This document shows, piece after piece, positions 1 to 6,536 of a stretch of 6,536 bases of DNA. This stretch comes from Rubrivivax sp. (GTDB lineage: Bacteria; Pseudomonadota; Gammaproteobacteria; Burkholderiales; Burkholderiaceae_C): positions 1-6,536 of the forward strand of contig JAIXSD010000698.1 of assembly GCA_027484885.1 (NCBI GenBank), given 5' to 3'. The number at the start of each line of letters is the position of its first letter. Position 1 is the first letter of the stretch. The notes beneath the pieces are model-generated. The model was not told the origin of the DNA. It saw only the letters and a program-made list of their open reading frames with translations, and did not search any database. A program made the translations under genes and the position numbers.

Positions 1-149
1 GCCAGCAAGACCCCGGCGGCCACCAGGGGCCAGCGCCCCTGAACCGGCATGCCGGAGGCCACCACACCACAGGTGAACGCCCACATGGGCGGGAACCAGG
101 TGATGGGCTTGAGCAGTTCGGTGACGGCGGACAGTGCGGGGCGCTGCAT
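1..149 (-). CDS. bchG: Bacteriochlorophyll synthase BchG, N-terminal 49 codons (runs off left edge)
   Basis: Membrane-bound UbiA-family prenyltransferase that esterifies bacteriochlorophyllide a with geranylgeranyl (or phytyl) diphosphate, the closing stage of bacteriochlorophyll a synthesis. Read on the minus strand from ATG at 149-147, the protein begins MQRPALSAVTELLKPITWFP and continues with PMWAF, then CGVV. The ELLKPITWFPPMWAF-type stretch, followed by a hydrophobic first membrane segment, is typical of BchG/ChlG N-termini. The DxxxD prenyl-diphosphate motifs and about 250 further residues lie outside the window. An in-frame TGA lies upstream with no other ATG in between, so 149 is the best start. 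There is no well-spaced Shine-Dalgarno; only AGGGA sits one base before the ATG. It lies downstream of ppsR on the same strand, but 232 bp away and with its own promoter-like sequence, so it is probably transcribed separately. Family recognition is from memory of the conserved N-terminus. Confidence 0.85.
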   Translation of the reverse strand, partial: MQRPALSAVTELLKPITWFPPMWAFTCGVVASGMPVQGRWPLVAAGVLL

Positions 150-155
150 ATCCCT

Positions 156-183
156 ATTCTGGGCTGACGCAATGCATTGTCAA
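156..183 (-). promoter_or_regulatory. Putative sigma-70-type promoter of bchG
   Basis: On the minus strand, TTGACA (183-178), a 16-base spacer and CAGAAT (161-156, four of six matches to TATAAT) are followed after six bases by the bchG ATG. The consensus -35 is also the right half of the PpsR palindrome at 178-195, so repressor and polymerase would compete. The sequence upstream of the -35 is locally AT-rich in an otherwise GC-rich window. The expected start of transcription is at or next to the A of the ATG. Confidence 0.45.
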
Positions 184-195
184 GTTTAATTTACA
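178..195. promoter_or_regulatory. PpsR/CrtJ operator, perfect TGT-N12-ACA, upstream of bchG
   Basis: TGT (178-180), twelve bases, then ACA (193-195). This is an exact match to the palindrome bound by PpsR/CrtJ repressors in purple bacteria, in the extended form TGTCA at the left side. It lies 29 bases before the bchG start and covers the candidate -35 hexamer. Its inner part is AT-rich. A gene for the cognate repressor lies immediately upstream (ppsR), which supports the assignment. Occupancy is inferred, not shown. Confidence 0.7.
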
Positions 196-336
196 CTTTC
201 TCGGACATCGTTTTCACCCATCAGATTGGGGTACCGAGCGGCGTGAGGCTGTCGAACGAGGGGCGCCCCATGTGCAAACGCAAGTCGGAGGCCCGCGCAG
301 GCGCGCAGCAGCGCCCGCTGTGCGGGGCGCCGGCTC

Positions 337-374
337 AAAAAACGGGGGAAGGATGGCAGGCCGGGCAGCCTGCC
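337..374 (-). terminator. Possible weak terminator after ppsR
   Basis: A 7-bp perfect stem (GGCAGGC at 355-361 with GCCTGCC at 368-374, 6-base loop) begins seven bases beyond the ppsR stop codon. On the minus strand it is followed by a run of six T (342-337). The T-run is 12 bases past the stem, farther than in a standard intrinsic terminator, so the call is tentative. It fits with bchG having its own promoter. Confidence 0.3.
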
Positions 375-381
375 GGGGGCA

Positions 382-1890
382 TCAGTCGCCGTTCGGCGCG
401 CCCATGTCCTGGATGCCGTAACGCCGCAGCTTGACGTACAAGCTCTGGCGCGAGAGGCCCAGCATCTCGGCGGCGGAGGCGCGGTTGTCGCGGGTCAGCT
501 CCAGCGCGGCTTCGATGCACAGGCGCTCGATCAGATCGGTGGTCTCACCGACGATGTCCTTGAGCGGCAAGCGCCCGACCAGGCCGGTCAGCTGATCGGC
601 CGAACGCGGCAGCTGGCGGCTGGCGCGGTGCTCGGTGGGCAGGCGGCGAGCCACATCGCGGATCGAAAAACCCAGGCAGGGCTGCGGGCCATCGGCCACG
701 GCCACGGCCGAGATCTCCACCGCACCCGGCTCACCGTAGCCGCTGCGCAAGGTAGTGGGGAAGAGTCGCAGCACGCCGTGCTGGCGCAAATTGCCGATCA
801 AGACATTGAGGTCCACCGAGGAGCGGCCCAGCCAACGGTCCAGCGATTGCCCCTGCACCGACTCGCCGGCCGGCAGCTGCACCATCTCGCCGAAGGCGTC
901 GTTGGCGCTGATGATGCGGCCCTGCATATCGGTCAGCACAAAGGCATCCGGCATGGCATTGACCACATGCCCCAAGGACGGCGCCTCGGCCGAACGGCTG
1001 GCAGCCCGCTCGGTGCCGGAGGCCGAAGTCGGCGACAGGCGCAGCAGCAAGGCGCTGCTGCTGTCCTGCTTGAACAAGGTGGCCGCCAGGCGCAGCTCGG
1101 CCTGGCCGCCGGCCAGGCGCACCTTCAGCTCCTCGCTGCGACCGGCGCTGCGTGCCTGGGCAAAGCCAACAGCCGATTCGGCCTGGCTCTCCGAGGCCAG
1201 CAGGTCCATGAAGTTGCGGCCGATGATGCGCTTGCCCGAATCACCCAGCAGGCGGGCAGCCGCGGCATTGTGTTCAAACACCACCAGGGAGGTGGCATCG
1301 AGCACCAGCACCGCTTCGTCCACCGCCTCGAACAGCAGGCGGTAGCGCGCCTCGGTGTGGCGCAGGCGCAGGTAATCGCGCTCCATCGATTGCTGGGCAT
1401 CGACCAGGCGCTGCTGCACCGAGGCCACCTCGCGCAGATCGCGGCCCAGGGCCAGCAAACGCCCTTGTTGGCCGATGGGCACGACGGTGTAGCTGACCGG
1501 CAGCTCCAGCCCGCCGTGCAGAGGATGGTTGACCTGGCGTGCGGCGCCCTGCCCTGGGCCTGATGCCTGCCCTGCACCAGTACCCTGCCCTGCGGCGCTT
1601 GAGCCCGCGCTACCTTGGCTGGCAGCAGCCAACAAGGTGGTGATCTTGCTGCGGCTCTCGACCGTGACGGTTTCCGCCCAACGCCTCCCGACCCATTGGC
1701 GCAATTCGGCCAGTTCCTGGGTGTGGGCGCCGCCGATCGAGATGTCGCGGACCACGCCTTGACTGTCCAGCACCAGGGCCAAATCGGCCGCGGCGGAGAT
1801 GGCGGAGGACAAGACGTCGGCGTTCAGGTCAGTGAAGTAAAGCTCCGGGGCTTCAAAACGCTGATCGGCCGATGTGCCAGGCTTGTGCAT
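382..1890 (-). CDS. ppsR: PpsR/CrtJ-family photosynthesis gene repressor
   Basis: A 502-residue cytoplasmic transcription factor that binds TGT-N12-ACA palindromes and controls bch, crt and puc genes in response to oxygen and light. The order is an N-terminal PAS-like domain (about 20-155), a charged helical linker (about 155-185), PAS1 (about 183-285), PAS2 (about 305-412) and a C-terminal FIS-type helix-turn-helix (about 447-492). The last is the clearest signature: ERLCIEAALELTRDNRASAA, then EMLGLSRQSLYVKLRRYG. The start ATG is preceded by AGGGAG four bases away. A Gly/Ser/Ala/Gln-rich insertion at about 90-118 lengthens it beyond Rhodobacter PpsR (about 465 residues). It has only two cysteines: Cys458 before the HTH, matching the conserved redox Cys of CrtJ/PpsR, and Cys405 at the end of PAS2. 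The other classical Cys, near PAS1/PAS2, seems absent. It lies downstream of ppaA on the same strand with a 118-bp gap, the usual pairing of repressor and antirepressor. Confidence 0.95.
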   Translation of the reverse strand: MHKPGTSADQRFEAPELYFTDLNADVLSSAISAAADLALVLDSQGVVRDISIGGAHTQELAELRQWVGRRWAETVTVESRSKITTLLAAASQGSAGSSAAGQGTGAGQASGPGQGAARQVNHPLHGGLELPVSYTVVPIGQQGRLLALGRDLREVASVQQRLVDAQQSMERDYLRLRHTEARYRLLFEAVDEAVLVLDATSLVVFEHNAAAARLLGDSGKRIIGRNFMDLLASESQAESAVGFAQARSAGRSEELKVRLAGGQAELRLAATLFKQDSSSALLLRLSPTSASGTERAASRSAEAPSLGHVVNAMPDAFVLTDMQGRIISANDAFGEMVQLPAGESVQGQSLDRWLGRSSVDLNVLIGNLRQHGVLRLFPTTLRSGYGEPGAVEISAVAVADGPQPCLGFSIRDVARRLPTEHRASRQLPRSADQLTGLVGRLPLKDIVGETTDLIERLCIEAALELTRDNRASAAEMLGLSRQSLYVKLRRYGIQDMGAPNGD

Positions 1891-1894
1891 CGAG

Positions 1895-1900
1895 CTCCCT
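1895..1900 (-). promoter_or_regulatory. Ribosome binding site of ppsR
   Basis: AGGGAG on the minus strand, four bases before the ATG at 1890-1888. It supports this start for ppsR over internal ATG codons. Confidence 0.6.
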
Positions 1901-1979
1901 GAATGTCCTGAGTGGATGGATGGAAATGGCGCTGAGCCGCCAAGTTCACAGGGGTAGAGACGTGAGAGGCAGGCGGCTT

Positions 1980-1997
1980 AGTTCGGATTATCTGACA
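1980..1997. promoter_or_regulatory. Degenerate PpsR-like site upstream of ppsR
   Basis: AGT-N12-ACA on the plus strand. Read toward ppsR it is TGTCA...ACT: one half-site is complete, and the other has a mismatch in its last base. It lies in the 118-bp ppaA-ppsR gap, about 90 bp before the ppsR start, where autoregulation would be expected. A one-mismatch match is weak evidence on its own. Confidence 0.25.
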
Positions 1998-2008
1998 CAG
2001 AGATGACG

Positions 2009-3022
2009 TCAAGCTTGCTTGAGCCGCAGGCTGACCCCTGCGTTGGCGGTCTCCACGGCCGCGCAGGCCTCGGATGCCATGGCATCGGCGCCGCACAGCG
2101 CCGCCAGATCGGGCAGCTCCAACGCCATCGGGCCGCCCACCATCACGAAAACCTGCGGGTTGGCCGAAGCCTCGCGCAATTTCAGGATAGCAGACGCCAC
2201 CCGGGGGATGCTGTCGCCCGTGGCGATGGACAGTCCGAACATGTCAAACCAACCCGAACGCAGACCGTCCTCCAGATCCGACCAGGAGGCCTTGGGCTCG
2301 CACACCACGTCCCAGCCGGCACGGCTGAAAAACTCGGCAGCCATCACCACGCCGAACGTGTGTTGCGCGCCCGGCACCGCAGCCATCAGCGCGCGGTGGC
2401 TGTCGCCATCGGGCCGGCTGATCTGCTTGAAACGCTGGCTTTGCTCATGCAGCACGCGCTGCAGGCGCCACAAGGCCACGGTCACTTGCGAAAAGTCGTA
2501 CACATCCTCGGTCCACATCTCGCCGAGCAGGCGCGCGCAGGGCGCGAGCAGGTCGAGAAACACCTGCTCCTGGGAGGCCCCGGCGTCGAGCAGGCTGCGC
2601 ACATAGGTGCAGGCGGACTCGGCATCGCCCTCGGCGGCCAGATGGGCCAAGGTGTCGACATGCTCGACCGTCAGGACCAGGCTGGGCAGCGGCGGGCGAT
2701 CGACCAGGGGCTGGGCGCTGTGCATCAGCATCAGACGCGGGATGATTTCCAGCTCGACGATGCGCGACAGGTGGTCCTGCGCCGCATTGCAAGACACCAA
2801 GCGCGGCGGCGCCGGTCGCAAGCGGTCTTCGTCAAAACTCAGTTGCCGGGCTTTGCCCGGCTGGTCCGCGCCACGGCGGGACAAGGTTTCGGTGAGGGTC
2901 AGGTTCGATGGCTCGGCGTGACGCAAAGCGTCGCCGTCCGTGCAAAGGCCTGCCCCGTCTGCCATGGGCAGGGGTGTTTGCTGGCGCTTGGCCAGCCGAT
3001 TGATCGTCCATCCAGCCACCAC
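2009..3022 (-). CDS. ppaA: PpaA/AerR-type cobalamin-binding antirepressor of PpsR
   Basis: A 337-residue soluble regulator. AerR/PpaA proteins bind cobalamin and act with PpsR/CrtJ as light-responsive partners that modify repression of photosynthesis genes. A variable N-terminus (1-80) is followed by a short conserved helix (LSRIVELEIIPRLMLMH, about 85-101). Next comes a helical B12-cap-like region (about 115-195, with PCARLLGEMWTEDVYDFSQV from 161). Last is a Rossmann-like B12 domain (about 207-337) with PGAQHTFG, where His221 is the likely cobalt ligand, then FGLSIATGDS and VMVGGPMAL. Trp170 begins a Wx9 motif, but Val-Thr replaces the Glu-His of CarH-type photoreceptors, as expected for the AerR branch. 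The start is GTG at 3022, or the adjacent GTG at 3019; AGGAG precedes them by four and seven bases. ATG at codon 20 lacks a ribosome binding site. It diverges from bchF and precedes ppsR. AppA-like heme/cobalamin sensors share the domain but carry a BLUF domain, absent here. Confidence 0.9.
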   Translation of the reverse strand: MVAGWTINRLAKRQQTPLPMADGAGLCTDGDALRHAEPSNLTLTETLSRRGADQPGKARQLSFDEDRLRPAPPRLVSCNAAQDHLSRIVELEIIPRLMLMHSAQPLVDRPPLPSLVLTVEHVDTLAHLAAEGDAESACTYVRSLLDAGASQEQVFLDLLAPCARLLGEMWTEDVYDFSQVTVALWRLQRVLHEQSQRFKQISRPDGDSHRALMAAVPGAQHTFGVVMAAEFFSRAGWDVVCEPKASWSDLEDGLRSGWFDMFGLSIATGDSIPRVASAILKLREASANPQVFVMVGGPMALELPDLAALCGADAMASEACAAVETANAGVSLRLKQA

Positions 3023-3026
3023 GTGT

Positions 3027-3031
3027 CTCCT
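3027..3031 (-). promoter_or_regulatory. Ribosome binding site of ppaA
   Basis: AGGAG on the minus strand, four bases before GTG at 3022 and seven before GTG at 3019. It identifies a GTG start for ppaA and argues against the ATG 19 codons further in. Confidence 0.65.
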
Positions 3032-3220
3032 CGGGGGCGGATTGGCAGCAAGATTTCGTTTGAGCGGCCGGAGGACATTGGCTCCGGATCTCGGCGCTGG
3101 ACAGCGTCAGAACTCGTGTCTGCTAACCATTTCGGTCTGTTGTACTGCGTTCGAGTTATTGGTGTGCCGCTCAGTCAGCTCGTGTTGACATAAACAGTGC
3201 GTCCGACTTTCCCCGCGCTT

Positions 3221-3234
3221 TTGAGAATCGTCAA
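3221..3234. promoter_or_regulatory. FNR/FnrL-like site
   Basis: TTGAG-AATC-GTCAA, a palindrome with the TTGA-N6-TCAA core of FNR-family sites; each half differs by one base from TTGAT-N4-ATCAA. FnrL-type regulators activate bacteriochlorophyll genes at low oxygen in several purple bacteria. Its centre (3227.5) would be at -41.5 for a start near 3269, with AAAAAT at 3256-3261 as a possible -10 toward bchF. That arrangement is inferred, and no fnr gene is in the window. Confidence 0.35.
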
Positions 3235-3260
3235 GATGATTTTCCCCTGCCCCTCAAAAA

Positions 3261-3278
3261 TGTCTAGTTTTGTTGACG
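3261..3278. promoter_or_regulatory. PpsR-type operator, left copy upstream of bchF
   Basis: TGT (3261-3263), twelve bases, ACG (3276-3278): one mismatch from TGT-N12-ACA. It overlaps the next operator by two bases at the shared ACGT. The pairing of two sites is usual for PpsR/CrtJ, which bind cooperatively. Confidence 0.5.
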
Positions 3279-3294
3279 TCAATTCTTATTGACA
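3277..3294. promoter_or_regulatory. PpsR-type operator, right copy upstream of bchF
   Basis: CGT (3277-3279), twelve bases, ACA (3292-3294): one mismatch from TGT-N12-ACA. It contains a perfect 6-bp inverted repeat GTCAAT-TCTT-ATTGAC (3278-3293). Its right end is TTGACA, the candidate -35 of bchF, so binding would block polymerase. Confidence 0.6.
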
Positions 3295-3317
3295 GATGCA
3301 AAAGCGGGGCCTAGATT
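3289..3317 (+). promoter_or_regulatory. Putative sigma-70-type promoter of bchFNB
   Basis: TTGACA (3289-3294), a 17-base spacer and TAGATT (3312-3317, four of six matches to TATAAT). Seven bases separate the -10 from the bchF ATG, so transcription would begin at or beside the start codon. The -35 lies inside the right PpsR operator. Confidence 0.5.
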
Positions 3318-3324
3318 CGCTCAC

Positions 3325-5165
<1,841 letters not shown>

Positions 5166-5168
5166 ACC

Positions 5169-5172
5169 GGAG
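5169..5172 (+). promoter_or_regulatory. Ribosome binding site of bchB
   Basis: GGAG, six bases before the GTG at 5179-5181. It decides the non-ATG start of bchB, where the reading frame begins with the family N-terminus; the first in-frame ATG lies 16 codons further in. Confidence 0.7.
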
Positions 5173-5178
5173 CCCACT

Positions 5179-6536
5179 GTGCAACTGACGCTCTGGACCT
5201 ACGAAGGCCCGCCCCACGTCGGCGCCATGCGCATCGCCACCGCCATGCGCGAGGTGCACTACGTGCTCCATGCGCCACAGGGCGACACCTATGCCGACCT
5301 GCTCTTCACCATGATCGAGCGGCGCGCCGAACGCCCGCCGGTGACCTACACCACCTTCCAGGCCCGCGACCTCGGCGGCGACACCGCCCAACTCTTCAAG
5401 GACGCCGCCCGCGAGGCCCATGCGCGCTTCAAGCCGCAGGCCCTGCTGGTCGGTGCGTCCTGCACCGCCGAGCTGATCCAGGACGACCCTGGTGGCCTGA
5501 CACAGGCCCTGAACCTGCCCATCCCGGTGATCCCGCTGGAGCTGCCGGCCTATCAGCGCAAGGAGAACTGGGGCGCGGCCGAAACCTTGTACCAGCTGGT
5601 GCGCACGCTGGCCGTCAAGCCCACGCAAGCGCGCGTCAAGGGTGAAAACAAGCCACGCTGCAACCTCCTCGGCCCCACGGCCCTGGGCTTTCGCCACCGC
5701 GACGATGTGCGCGAGATCCGCCAGCTGCTGGAGCAGATCGGCATCGAGCTCAATGTGGTGGCGCCGCTGGACGCCACGCCGGCCGATCTGGCGCGCCTGG
5801 CCGATGCCGATTTCAATGTCGTGCTTTACCCCGAGGTCGCGCACCAGGCCGCGAGCTGGCTGAGTCGCAATTTCCGCCAGCCAGCCACCAAAACGATTCC
5901 GATTGGTGCCGTGGCCACACGCGAGTTCATCCGCGAAGTGGCGGCCCTGGCCGGGCTGGACCCAGACCTGGCTGCAGCCCAAGCGCAGTCCCGCTCACCC
6001 TGGTACTCGCGCTCGGTGGATGCCAACTACCTGACCGGCAAGCGCGTCTTTGTATTCGGTGATGCCAGCCATGCAATCGCCGCGGCCCGCGTGGCTGCCA
6101 TCGAGCTGGGTTTCAAGGTCGTGGGCCTGGGCAGCTACAGCCGCGAGTTCGCCCGCGAGGTGCGCGAGGCCGCGACGCAGTACGGTATCGAGGCCTTGAT
6201 CAGCGACGACTATCTGGAGGTCGAGGCCGCCATCGCAGCGGCTGGCCCCGAATTGGTGCTGGGCACGCAGATGGAGCGTCACATCGCCAAGCGCCTGGGC
6301 CTGCCCTGCGCGGTGATCTCGGCCCCGGTCCATGTGCAGGACTTTCCGGCGCGCTACTCGCCGCAGATGGGTTTCGAGGGCGCCAATGTGCTGTTCGACA
6401 CCTGGGTCCATCCGCTGATGATGGGCCTGGAGGAACATCTGATCGGCATGTTCCGCGGCGACTTCGAATTCCACGAGGATGCAGCGCCCTCGCACCTGGG
6501 TGGCCCAGCGCGGGCAACCCAAGCCGTGGTGGCGCC
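5179..6536 (+). CDS. bchB: Light-independent protochlorophyllide reductase subunit B (BchB), C-terminus cut by window edge
   Basis: NifK-like subunit of DPOR that pairs with BchN to hold the [4Fe-4S] cluster and the protochlorophyllide pocket. The GTG start gives [20 protein letters not shown], the family N-terminus. Asp36 (QGDTYAD) is the unusual aspartate ligand of the NB cluster, and Cys95 (VGASCTAEL) is also conserved. Asp281 in WYSRSVD probably corresponds to the catalytic Asp274 of Rhodobacter capsulatus. Further family stretches are [20 protein letters not shown] and [20 protein letters not shown], then [20 protein letters not shown]. 452 codons are seen; the family is about 510-540 residues, so the small C-terminal domain lies past the right edge. 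It sits 13 bases after bchN with a good ribosome binding site and is expected to continue toward bchH, bchL and bchM as in other purple bacteria. Confidence 0.97.
   Translation, partial: MQLTLWTYEGPPHVGAMRIATAMREVHYVLHAPQGDTYADLLFTMIERRAERPPVTYTTFQARDLGGDTAQLFKDAAREAHARFKPQALLVGASCTAELIQDDPGGLTQALNLPIPVIPLELPAYQRKENWGAAETLYQLVRTLAVKPTQARVKGENKPRCNLLGPTALGFRHRDDVREIRQLLEQIGIELNVVAPLDATPADLARLADADFNVVLYPEVAHQAASWLSRNFRQPATKTIPIGAVATREFIREVAALAGLDPDLAAAQAQSRSPWYSRSVDANYLTGKRVFVFGDASHAIAAARVAAIELGFKVVGLGSYSREFAREVREAATQYGIEALISDDYLEVEAAIAAAGPELVLGTQMERHIAKRLGLPCAVISAPVHVQDFPARYSPQMGFEGANVLFDTWVHPLMMGLEEHLIGMFRGDFEFHEDAAPSHLGGPARATQAVVA

Larger units (their letters stand above)
150..381. other. 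ppsR-bchG intergenic region
   Basis: A 232-bp non-coding stretch between two minus-strand genes. It holds, from the ppsR side, a weak terminator-like hairpin with a T-run (337-374), a 10-bp GC palindrome at 261-270 (GGGGCGCCCC) with no clear role, and the operator/promoter of bchG (156-195). Small reading frames here on the plus strand show no recognisable protein and no convincing ribosome binding site. Confidence 0.6.
3023..3324. other. ppaA-bchF divergent control region
   Basis: A 302-bp non-coding stretch between the divergent ppaA and bchF genes. From the ppaA side it holds the ppaA ribosome binding site, about 190 bp (3032-3220) in which I see no convincing site, a FNR-like palindrome (3221-3234), two fused PpsR-type palindromes (3261-3294) and a promoter-like TTGACA/TAGATT pair (3289-3317). 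It is clearly more AT-rich than the flanking genes from about 3180 onward. I could not find a convincing ppaA promoter. Confidence 0.65.

Noticed and set aside
153..177. Seven-codon upstream reading frame (ATG at 177 to TAG) ahead of bchG on the minus strand
   Set aside because: It lies in the spacer between the candidate -35 and the start codon, so it would not be transcribed from the predicted promoter, and it has no ribosome binding site.
628..1563. Plus-strand reading frame of 311 codons opposite ppsR
   Set aside because: Antisense shadow of ppsR with skewed Gln/His/Arg/Gly composition and no recognisable domain.
1913..1924. Short TGGA tandem repeat (three copies) upstream of ppsR
   Set aside because: Too short to separate from chance; no sign of a functional repeat.
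3185..3190. A second consensus TTGACA upstream of bchF
   Set aside because: No acceptable -10 hexamer is found 16-18 bases downstream on the plus strand, so it was not called a promoter.
2003..3193. Long plus-strand reading frame of 396 codons opposite ppaA
   Set aside because: It mirrors ppaA in a GC-rich window, has low-complexity Ala/Arg/Gly/His/Gln composition, no recognisable family and no ribosome binding site. ppaA on the other strand has clear domains and a good AGGAG.
3289..3324. Upstream TTG start extending BchF by 12 residues
   Set aside because: The TTG is part of the candidate -35 hexamer and PpsR operator, there is no ribosome binding site, and the family core starts only after the ATG at 3325.
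6200..6536. Possible C-terminal truncation of BchB
   Set aside because: The frame is open to the last base; the missing C-terminus is only due to the window ending.

Overview
The window is part of a photosynthesis gene cluster (PGC) from a GC-rich, bacteriochlorophyll-a-producing purple or aerobic anoxygenic phototrophic proteobacterium. A betaproteobacterium of the Burkholderiales (Rubrivivax/Roseateles/Rhodoferax-like) is the best guess. It rests on the gene order bchG-ppsR-ppaA / bchF-bchN-bchB and on the protein sequences as remembered. No database search was run, so the genus is an inference.

Layout. On the minus strand, read right to left, are ppaA (AerR-type cobalamin-binding antirepressor, 3022-2009), ppsR (PAS-domain redox/light repressor, 1890-382) and the first 49 codons of bchG (bacteriochlorophyll synthase, 149 to the left edge). 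On the plus strand, diverging from ppaA across a 302-bp control region (3023-3324), are bchF (3325-3885), bchN (3882-5165, overlapping bchF by ATGA) and bchB (5179 to the right edge, C-terminus missing). bchFNB looks like one operon. There are no RNA genes, mobile elements, CRISPR arrays or long repeats.

How it works together. BchN and BchB form the NB component of the dark-operative protochlorophyllide reductase. All four residues that hold its [4Fe-4S] cluster are visible (BchN Cys29, Cys54, Cys115; BchB Asp36). BchF hydrates the 3-vinyl group on the way to bacteriochlorophyllide a, and BchG attaches the isoprenoid tail. PpsR and PpaA are the local regulators of such genes. The sequence shows sites fitting that job: a perfect TGT-N12-ACA palindrome upstream of bchG (178-195) and two overlapping one-mismatch copies upstream of bchF (3261-3294). 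A FNR-like palindrome lies at 3221-3234.

No previously undescribed system is evident; the genes are a well-known set. The parts most worth a second look are regulatory. The bchF and bchG promoters appear to share a design in which the PpsR operator ends in the -35 element and the -10 element abuts the start codon, which predicts leaderless transcripts. The bchF operators are fused. PpsR carries a low-complexity insertion and an altered cysteine set.
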